A model generated the notes under the pieces. The model was given only the letters and a program-made list of their open reading frames with translations, was not told where the DNA came from and made no database searches. 64,000 nucleotides of DNA, taken from assembly GCA_020161845.1 (NCBI GenBank), contig JAIUNK010000010.1, positions 62,001-126,000 on the forward strand. The letters are read 5' to 3'. This stretch comes from Actinomycetota bacterium (lineage in GTDB: Bacteria; Actinomycetota; Actinomycetes; Actinomycetales; Dermatophilaceae). The position numbers and the translations under genes are program-made. This document shows positions 57,828 through 64,000 of the stretch, piece after piece; position 1 is the stretch's first letter; every line of letters starts with the position of its first letter.

Positions 57828-58896
57828 AGGCTACTCGTCCTGCGATGGCGGCGCCGATCTGAGTGGTGGAGCGCTCCTCGCGACGACCGGCGCGGGCGGC
57901 GAGATCCTCGGCGACAGCAGCGTCGATGCGGGCGGCCCCCTCGGCGTACCCCAGGTGCGCCAGCATCATCCCGGCCGACAGAATCGCGGCGGTGGGGTCG
58001 GCCTTGCCCTGCCCGGCGATGTCGGGCGCCGAGCCGTGCACCGGCTCGAACATCGACGGGGCCGTGCGGTCGGGGTTGATGTTGCCGCTGGCGGCCAGCC
58101 CGACGCCGCCGACGACCGCGCCCGCCAGGTCGGTGATGATGTCACCGAAGAGGTTGTCGGTCACGATGACGTCGAAGCGTCCCGGGTCGGCCACCATGAA
58201 GATCGTGGCGGCGTCCACGTGCTGGTACGCCGTGGCGATGTCCGGGAACTCGCTGGCCACGGCCTCGACGGTGCGACGCCACAGGTGCCCCGCGTGAGTG
58301 AGCACGTTGTGCTTGTGCACCAGGGTCAGGTGCTTGCGGTCACGCTCCCGGGCCGCCGCGAAGGCGTAGCGGACCACGCGCTCCACGCCGTACCGCGTGT
58401 TGACGCTCGTTTCGGTGGCGATCTCCGCCGGGGTGTCCACCCGCAGGGCGCCACCGTTGCCGGTGTAGGGGCCCTCGGTGCCCTCGCGCACCACGACGAA
58501 GTCGATGCCGTTCGGGGCGACGTGGGCCACGTCGAGGGGGCTCTTGACGCCCGGGAAAAGGCGCGCCGGGCGCAGATTGACGTAGTGGTCGAGCTGGAAG
58601 CGCAGCGCGAGGAGGAGTTGCCGCTCGAGCACGCCGCTGGGGACCGTGGGGTCGCCGATGGCGCCGAGCAGGATCGCGTCGTGGCCGCGCAGCTCATCGA
58701 CCACGCCGGCGGGCAGCGCCTCGCCGGTCGCGTGCCACCGGCGCGCGCCCAGGTCGTAGTCGGTCGCGGCGATGCGCGGGCCGGCGCCGCTCGCGGCGAG
58801 CGCATCGAGCACCGCGCGGGCCTGCCCGACGACCTCCGGTCCGATCCCGTCGCCGGGGATGCAGGCGAGATTGATCGATGTGGCGGCGTCGCTCAT
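57826..58896 (-). CDS. leuB: 3-isopropylmalate dehydrogenase
   Basis: Third step of leucine synthesis, NAD-dependent oxidative decarboxylation, 356 residues. [11 protein letters not shown] start, the Arg-rich substrate segment and [28 protein letters not shown] (metal-binding Asp pair) and the NAD site [18 protein letters not shown]. An AT-richer patch at about 58938-58962 (plus-strand coordinates) probably holds its promoter. It is 18 kb from leuCD, as in many actinobacteria. Confidence 0.96.
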   Translation of the reverse strand: MSDAATSINLACIPGDGIGPEVVGQARAVLDALAASGAGPRIAATDYDLGARRWHATGEALPAGVVDELRGHDAILLGAIGDPTVPSGVLERQLLLALRFQLDHYVNLRPARLFPGVKSPLDVAHVAPNGIDFVVVREGTEGPYTGNGGALRVDTPAEIATETSVNTRYGVERVVRYAFAAARERDRKHLTLVHKHNVLTHAGHLWRRTVEAVASEFPDIATAYQHVDAATIFMVADPGRFDVIVTDNLFGDIITDLAGAVVGGVGLAASGNINPDRTAPSMFEPVHGSAPDIAGQGKADPTAAILSAGMMLAHLGYAEGAARIDAAVAEDLAARAGRREERSTTQIGAAIAGRVA

Positions 58897-58991
58897 GCTC
58901 CGAGCGTACGCCCCCGTCTTGCGGGGTGGGACAGCATTCTCATATGTCGGAACGAAATGCCCTCCGACGTCGGCGGCCGCCGGGCGCCGGC

Positions 58992-59129
58992 TCAGTCGTC
59001 GCAGTGGCCCTGATCGCGCAGGTCCATCGACTCCTGAAGGGCCCGGTGGAGTTCCATGTCGGCCACGTCGGGCAGCTGGGATGGGGCCAGCTGGGACTGG
59101 TCCAGGACGGGGGTATCGGTGACGGTCAT
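58992..59129 (-). CDS. Short peptide, unknown
   Basis: 45 residues from the ATG at 59129. Two-part composition: a Thr/Gln/Pro-rich start ([17 protein letters not shown]) and an amphipathic acidic part ([19 protein letters not shown]) with one cysteine. It lies between leuB and the phosphoribosyltransferase gene on the same strand, 62 bases upstream of the leuB leader. No good Shine-Dalgarno sequence is seen. Could be a small regulator or random open frame. Confidence 0.35.
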   Translation of the reverse strand: MTVTDTPVLDQSQLAPSQLPDVADMELHRALQESMDLRDQGHCDD

Positions 59130-59217
59130 ATTTCGAGGATAAGTTTCCGCTGACCGATCGGCCGGTGGGTTAGGGCATGAGCCGCGCCACAGGGCGCGAC
59201 CCGCTTCGGCTCGGCTG

Positions 59218-59709
59218 TCAGCATTCGTTGGCGCTGTTGCGCATGATCGGCGGCAGCGCCGACCACGGGAAGGTGATCCACAGCGGGGTGTGCTTCCAGA
59301 CATAGTCGGCCTTGACGACCGACGGCGGCTTCTCGTAGAGCACCGCCACGCGCACCTCGGCAACGTGCGGCGCGCAGAACTCCTTGACGCGATTGAGGGT
59401 GTGGCCGGTGTCGGCGACGTCGTCGACGATGAGGACCTTCTGCCCGGACAGGTCGGCGGTCGCGGGCAGCGGCGGCAGGAACACCGGCTCCAGGAGCCGG
59501 GATTCGATCCCGGTGTAGAACTCGACGTTGATGATGTGCAGCGCCTTGAGGTCCAGCGCGTAGCTGATCGCGCCGGTCGGCAGCAGCCCGCCACGGGTGA
59601 TGGAAAGAATGATGTCGGGCTGGTAGCCGTCATCGACCACCATCTGGGCCAGCTCGCGGGAGGCCGTGCCGAACGTCTCCCAGGTCAGGATCTCGCGCTG
59701 CTCACTCAC
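59218..59709 (-). CDS. Purine phosphoribosyltransferase-like protein
   Basis: 163 residues from a GTG at 59709. PRPP-binding loop VLIVDDVADTGHTL; the early SITRGGLLPTG holds the PPi loop. Similar to xanthine/hypoxanthine-guanine phosphoribosyltransferases of the short Gpt-like type. Base specificity not readable. Next to xdhAB by 5 kb, so a purine-salvage link is only suggestive. Confidence 0.9.
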   Translation of the reverse strand: MSEQREILTWETFGTASRELAQMVVDDGYQPDIILSITRGGLLPTGAISYALDLKALHIINVEFYTGIESRLLEPVFLPPLPATADLSGQKVLIVDDVADTGHTLNRVKEFCAPHVAEVRVAVLYEKPPSVVKADYVWKHTPLWITFPWSALPPIMRNSANEC

Positions 59710-59788
59710 GCCCTCATCCTGCCAGGTCGCGGGGAGTGCGCGGAGCCGGTCCGGTGGCCCCGCGGTGGCCACCAGCACGTGGGGGTGG

Positions 59789-60874
59789 TCAGCCGACCGG
59801 CGCCTCTGCGGAGGCGAGCCACCCGCCACGACCCAGCGCTTCCCAGGCCGCCTTCACGTGGGGCTGCGTGAACATCGTCGCCTTGCGCCGTGTCCAGTCT
59901 CGGACGATCTCACCCGCCTCCTCGGCAGATGCGGCGCCCTCACGGACGGCAGCCCAATGCACCGAAGCCAGGAGCTCGAGCCCGTATGTGCTCTCAAATC
60001 CGCACACGAGGTCCAGGACCCGCTGGAACTCCTGCTCGGCTTGCGGATTCTTCGCCATGGCTGACTCCAGCTGATGCCGGCCGACGGGAGTGACCTCGAT
60101 GGCTTCCCCCTCCAGTGGACGCAACGTACCGTCGCCAAAGCCGACGATGTAGTGGCCCTCCATGTCCCGCAGGGTCTTGCGCAGGTTGTCGGCGTACGGG
60201 CCGTAGGGCCCTTTCACAAACGCAAGCCGCATGTCCAGGCCAGCGACCTGCAGAAAGTACGCCAGCTTCTGCGTCTCGATCTGCGAGGGCCAGTCCCAGG
60301 TGAGCTGTTGATAGGCCGTCATCAAGCCGAGCAGTGCCGCACGGACTGGCGTGATCCTCGGCGGCGTTTCGCGGTTGACCATCTCTCGCGCCGAGGGAGC
60401 ACCGGCTGGCGGGTAAACGCGGATGTCCACGTCAGGCAGTTGCTCGAGCGCCGCCCGCACCCGTGGGGCGACGTCTGCCCAGTTCAGGCCCCCGTTGCCG
60501 CAGCCCAGGGGCGGTACGGCGATCGAGGTGATCGCCAAGTCGCGGACGACCTGGACGAGGTCTGACAGGCCCGCCTCGATGTCGGCCATGCGCGAGGGGG
60601 CGCGCCAGTGCCGCTTGGTCGGGAAGTTGATGATGTAGCGCGGAGCGGCCAGGGCACCCGTCGCCCACACGTGCATCCGCCCGATCTCCAGCCCATCGGC
60701 CTTAGCGATCCGCTCGTAGTCGCGGAACATCTCCGGGTAAGCCCGCTTGAACTGCAGGGCGATGCCCTTGCCCATCACGCCCACCGTATTGACCGTGTTG
60801 ACCAGCGCATCCGCATCGTCGGCAAGCAGATTGCCGTGCACTTCGCGGATCATGGGAGCTCCGTTGCTGGTCAT
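59789..60874 (-). CDS. darG: DarG-like macrodomain antitoxin
   Basis: 361 residues. N-terminal macrodomain (about 8-155): GNLLADDADALVNTVN, the ADP-ribose-binding VNTVGVMGKGIALQFK and SIAVPPLGCGNGGLNW. This fold removes ADP-ribose from DNA in DarG. The C-terminal half (KLAYFLQVAGLDMRLAF, KGPYGPYADNLRKTL) is the DarG-specific helical domain that binds and blocks DarT. 3 bases downstream of darT, same strand. The start at 60874 is 3 bases from the toxin stop, so coupled expression. Confidence 0.93.
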   Translation of the reverse strand: MTSNGAPMIREVHGNLLADDADALVNTVNTVGVMGKGIALQFKRAYPEMFRDYERIAKADGLEIGRMHVWATGALAAPRYIINFPTKRHWRAPSRMADIEAGLSDLVQVVRDLAITSIAVPPLGCGNGGLNWADVAPRVRAALEQLPDVDIRVYPPAGAPSAREMVNRETPPRITPVRAALLGLMTAYQQLTWDWPSQIETQKLAYFLQVAGLDMRLAFVKGPYGPYADNLRKTLRDMEGHYIVGFGDGTLRPLEGEAIEVTPVGRHQLESAMAKNPQAEQEFQRVLDLVCGFESTYGLELLASVHWAAVREGAASAEEAGEIVRDWTRRKATMFTQPHVKAAWEALGRGGWLASAEAPVG

Positions 60875-60877
60875 GCA

Positions 60878-61513
60878 TCAGAAGTACCAGCGACCTCTGA
60901 CATCGCTTCTGGGGACGTGGCTCACTTCCAGCGTAGCGAGCGCCTGCCGGACCCTCGACAGATCCGCCTCCGTGCGTGTCCCGATGAACTCGATGGCCTC
61001 CCAGGGGACGCGACGATGAACGAGCAACTCCGCCTGCCGACGCTCCTTGTCGTCCTGCGAGTCCGACCAGTAGCGCACCCGCATGATGTCCCAGTCGATG
61101 AGATCTGCGAGGTCGTTCTGGTCGTCGGTGAACTTGGCCAGACGGAGCACGGCGTTGCGGTCTGTGGCCACCCAGGGAAGTCCGAGCGCTCGCACTCGCT
61201 CCAGGGTGCTGCATAGGTACACCACCCCGACCTGTCCCTCGGCGTAGGTCGAGACGTTGCCTCGGTGAATCGCGAAGAGCATCGGGCTGCGCTCCGCGAA
61301 GTAGAAGGGTGCGTAGTCGGCGACCATGCCGCCCGGCCCGGCTGGTACCGTGCGGTGTTTGCGTCGATCTTTGATCTCAGTGTTCCCGATCTCTACGGTG
61401 AGCCGTCCCTCGGCATGCGCGTCCGCGTCGCAGCAGAGCCCGTGCTGGGCGATGGACGGCAAATGTTCGAGCCGCGTGATGTGGAACAGCCTGATGGGGA
61501 CGGGAACGGCCAT
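60878..61513 (-). CDS. darT: DarT DNA ADP-ribosyltransferase toxin
   Basis: 211 residues. Toxin that ADP-ribosylates thymidine bases in single-stranded DNA, stopping replication, including that of phage. Recognised by LFHITRLEHLPSIAQHGL (N-terminal NAD-site helix), IKDRRKHRTV, YAPFYFAERSPMLFAIHRGN (the ARTT-like region) and the catalytic Glu in RRQAELLVHRRVPW (residue 162). All residues appear intact. 9 bases upstream of it lies the hsdR stop, so the three genes may share a transcript. Confidence 0.93.
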   Translation of the reverse strand: MAVPVPIRLFHITRLEHLPSIAQHGLCCDADAHAEGRLTVEIGNTEIKDRRKHRTVPAGPGGMVADYAPFYFAERSPMLFAIHRGNVSTYAEGQVGVVYLCSTLERVRALGLPWVATDRNAVLRLAKFTDDQNDLADLIDWDIMRVRYWSDSQDDKERRQAELLVHRRVPWEAIEFIGTRTEADLSRVRQALATLEVSHVPRSDVRGRWYF

Positions 61514-61522
61514 CGCGCCTCC

Positions 61523-64000
61523 TCAGGCTTCTTCCTTGGCGGCGAAGAGCTCCATCTGCTCGATGACTCGGGCGATGGCCTCTTGCTGCTGGTCGGGTGG
61601 GTAGTCGTACTTCACGAGCAGCCGCTTGATCGAGCTGCGCAGCTTCGCCCGGACGTCTTCGCGGACGGTCCAGTCGGTCTTGACGCCACGCCGGACGACG
61701 TCAACCAGCTCCCGCGCGATCTTGGCCAGGGTGTCCTGGCCCATGATCAGGTCGGCGGACTCGTTCGTTGCCAGCGCGTCGTACGTCGCGAGCTGGCGAC
61801 GGTCCAGCGGCGGGTCGAACTGCTCACCCCGCCGAGCCTCCGCCGCGATGTCCTTGGCCATCTGGATCAGCTCTTCGATGATCTCGGCGGCGGTCAGGTG
61901 GGCGTTGAGATACCGGTTCATCAGCTCGGCGAGACGCTGGCTGAACTGCCGCTCCCGCGCGATGTTGCCGCCGGTCACAGCGTCGGCGTCGGCGAGGAGG
62001 GCGGCACGCAGCGCCTCGATGGCCAGGTGCGGACTCTTGGTCTGGCGGATCTTGTCGAGCGCCGCGGGCGTGAGCCGGGTCAGGTCGGGGCGATCGATCC
62101 CGGCCGCCGCGTAGATGTCGACGACCTCCCCGGAGCCCGTGTGTTCGGCGATCAGCGAGCGCAGCAGCCGTTCCACCTCCTCGGGGACCGGGCGCCCGGA
62201 CGCCCGGCACAGTTCCGCCTGCTGTTTGGCCAGCAGGACTCGCACGTCGGAGTGAAAGCGGAAATCGGCGATCCGCTCGGCCAGGGTTTCCGACCCCCCG
62301 CCGATCGACCACGCCCGGTTGAGCTGACCGGCGAGCTTGCGGTAGCGCGCGGAGACCGACGTCGGATGCGCCGGGATCTCCTCTGACCAGGCGGCCGGGT
62401 CGGCCGGTACGTCGTATGAGCGGGCCTCCTCGAACATGTCCTTGACGATGACGATCTCGAGGGGGTCGTCGGCCGCCTTGACTCGGGCCTTCACGCTCTT
62501 CTGCTCATGCTCCTTGCGGACGTGCGCAGCAACGGCGCCGGTGTCGGAAGCCGACCCGGAGACGATCACCTTGACCTTGCCGCCGTCGAGGGCGTCGGAA
62601 TGCCAGGTGTCGTCGCCAGCCTGGCGCCGCTGACGCACGACCTCCTCGTAGATGCAGGCCGCGATCTCGCGGGTCGCGGCGACGACCATCGCCTTGCCGT
62701 CGACCTCAAGGGTGGCGCGCATGGTGGCCTTGCGCTGATCCCAGTGGGCTAGCAGGTCGGCGACGAGCTTGCGAATGCGGTCGGGATGGCCGTAGACCTC
62801 ATTGATCCGGGCCACGGCCGCCTCGACGCGGCGGCGTTCGATGTCGTCAAGGTCGAGCGTGGCTTCGTCCGCGGCGGCGTCGATGTCCTCGTCGGTGACG
62901 CCCTCGGCGCGGCGCATGACGATGTGTCGCGGCTCGAAGTAGACCGGCACGGTGGCGCCGTCCTCGACGGCGCGGGTGAGGTCGTAGACGTCGATGTCGT
63001 CGCCGAAGACGTGCCTGGTGTCGCGTTCGCCCTGGGCGATGGGGGTGCCGGTGAAGGCGATGAAGGAGGCGTTCGGCAGGGCGTCGTGCAGGTGTCGGGC
63101 GTAGCCGTCGAGGTCGTCGTAATGGCTGCGGTGCGCCTCGTCGACGACGACAAGCACGTTGTGCCGATCGGTCAGCGTAGGGTGCGCCAGGCCCGCGTCG
63201 CGTTCCTCCTTGGCGAGGCCGAACTTCTGAAGCGTCGTGAAGAAGATGCCGCCGGTAGCCAGCCCAGTGAGCGCCTCGCGGAGTTGCGCGCGTGACGTGA
63301 TCTGCACCGGCGTCTCGGGAACGATCGTGCTGGCCGCGAAGGTGCGGTGGAGCTGCCCGTCGAGTTCGGTCCGGTCGGTGATGACGATGATCGTCGGATT
63401 GCCGAGTGCGGGCTCGCGGTGCACAGCGGCGGCGTAGAGCTCCATCTCCATCGACTTGCCGGAGCCCTGCGTGTGCCAGACGACACCGATCCGGCCATCG
63501 CCGCGGGTGGCGCGGACGGTGTGCCCGACGGCAGCCGTGACGGCGAAGTACTGATGCGGTTTGGCGATCCGCTTGACGAGCCCGAGCTCCTTCGACGCGG
63601 CGTACGTCGTGTAGCCCCGCAGCAGTTGCCCGAATCGGTCGAGGTTGAACAGGCCGCGCAGCAACAGAGCGAGCGGGGAGTGCCATTCGTCGTCGTAGTC
63701 CTGTCGGTCCCCCGGCCGGATGACGGCGCCGTCGTCGTCGACGTTCCACGGGCTGAAGTGGTCGAGCCCGGTGAACGGGGTGCCGTAGAGCGCCGTCGTC
63801 CCGTCGCTGGCGATGTTCGCGAGAACGCTGCGGAAGGCCAGCGGGAACTCGCAGACGTACGTCGCGAGCTGCGCGTGCGCGCCGGCCGAGCTGGTGCGCT
63901 CGTTGGCGGCATCCTTCAGTTCGATGACGGCGACCATGAGGCCGTTGACGTAGAGTGCGACGTCGAATCGGCGGTGGTGGTCCCGGTCCTGGATCCGGAC
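61523..64000 (-). CDS. hsdR: Type I restriction endonuclease subunit R, partial
   Basis: Restriction/translocation subunit; the N-terminus is outside the window, about 826 residues visible. Order visible: PD-(D/E)XK nuclease core near the window edge (FDVALYVNGL, VIELKD with the catalytic E-x-K), then SF2 helicase domains with Walker A TQGSGKSMEM, DEAHRSHYDDL (motif II), AFTGTPIA (motif III), and a long helical C-terminal domain for HsdM contact (FDPPLDRRQLATYDAL). HsdM and HsdS should lie beyond 64000 or elsewhere. Downstream of it are darT and darG. Confidence 0.95.
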   Translation of the reverse strand, partial: VRIQDRDHHRRFDVALYVNGLMVAVIELKDAANERTSSAGAHAQLATYVCEFPLAFRSVLANIASDGTTALYGTPFTGLDHFSPWNVDDDGAVIRPGDRQDYDDEWHSPLALLLRGLFNLDRFGQLLRGYTTYAASKELGLVKRIAKPHQYFAVTAAVGHTVRATRGDGRIGVVWHTQGSGKSMEMELYAAAVHREPALGNPTIIVITDRTELDGQLHRTFAASTIVPETPVQITSRAQLREALTGLATGGIFFTTLQKFGLAKEERDAGLAHPTLTDRHNVLVVVDEAHRSHYDDLDGYARHLHDALPNASFIAFTGTPIAQGERDTRHVFGDDIDVYDLTRAVEDGATVPVYFEPRHIVMRRAEGVTDEDIDAAADEATLDLDDIERRRVEAAVARINEVYGHPDRIRKLVADLLAHWDQRKATMRATLEVDGKAMVVAATREIAACIYEEVVRQRRQAGDDTWHSDALDGGKVKVIVSGSASDTGAVAAHVRKEHEQKSVKARVKAADDPLEIVIVKDMFEEARSYDVPADPAAWSEEIPAHPTSVSARYRKLAGQLNRAWSIGGGSETLAERIADFRFHSDVRVLLAKQQAELCRASGRPVPEEVERLLRSLIAEHTGSGEVVDIYAAAGIDRPDLTRLTPAALDKIRQTKSPHLAIEALRAALLADADAVTGGNIARERQFSQRLAELMNRYLNAHLTAAEIIEELIQMAKDIAAEARRGEQFDPPLDRRQLATYDALATNESADLIMGQDTLAKIARELVDVVRRGVKTDWTVREDVRAKLRSSIKRLLVKYDYPPDQQQEAIARVIEQMELFAAKEEA

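Noticed and set aside
58897-58991. Leader peptide or T-box before leuB
   Set aside because: No leucine-codon run or T-box core (such as the TGGN antiterminator bulge) seen.
59218-59709. Purine pathway operon with xdhAB
   Set aside because: Separated by ilvE and leuB, and the strand and spacing do not support one transcript.

Overview
The window is a 64 kb, very GC-rich chromosomal segment of an Actinomycetota (actinobacterial) genome. The GC-rich codon usage, many GTG starts, 1- to 4-base gene overlaps, LppX/LprG-type lipoproteins, an F420 biosynthesis gene and the gene order all point there. A suborder similar to Micrococcales is only a guess. No rRNA, CRISPR array, integrase or transposase was recognised.

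The backbone is a conserved actinobacterial block, familiar from the Mycobacterium tuberculosis Rv2919c-Rv2995c stretch. In window order it holds glnD-glnB-amtB, ftsY, smc, acyP, mutM-rnc-rpmF-yceD, coaD, rsmD-recG-DAK2, rpmB, thiL, an Lrp-type RAM protein, DUF3515, ddl-gpsA-plsC, cofC/fbiD, hupB, leuD-leuC, an IclR (NdgR-like) regulator, tRNA-Glu/tRNA-Gln, gltX, a FAH-family enzyme, ilvE and leuB. It covers nitrogen sensing, protein export, chromosome condensation and repair, ribosome and envelope synthesis, and leucine biosynthesis.

Lineage-specific cassettes interrupt this backbone. (1) 1-5188: a ChvE/MmsAB-type monosaccharide ABC transporter with a ROK repressor; both promoter regions share the element AAGAAGTKAAC. 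(2) 9652-11184: an unknown membrane protein with a Pro-Asp-Ala-Pro-Tyr repeat tail. (3) 16802-18800: twin lipoproteins. (4) 19218-21860: an oxidoreductase, a decayed DUF4143 ATPase, and a mazEF toxin-antitoxin pair with a palindromic operator and a probably leaderless start. (5) 32983-34298: a two-subunit CoA-transferase. (6) 44223-45923: a glutaminyl-tRNA synthetase gene beside tRNA-Gln(CTG) and close to gltX. (7) 48979-54741: an AbiEi/DUF559-like protein and xanthine dehydrogenase xdhAB. (8) 59789-64000: a DarTG DNA-ADP-ribosylating toxin-antitoxin pair directly downstream of a type I restriction subunit HsdR, which runs off the window. This is the most defence-like part.

Gene starts were set from family alignment by eye, overlaps and Shine-Dalgarno-like sequences; where several starts fit, the entry says so. 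Functional names come from recognised motifs. No database search was possible.
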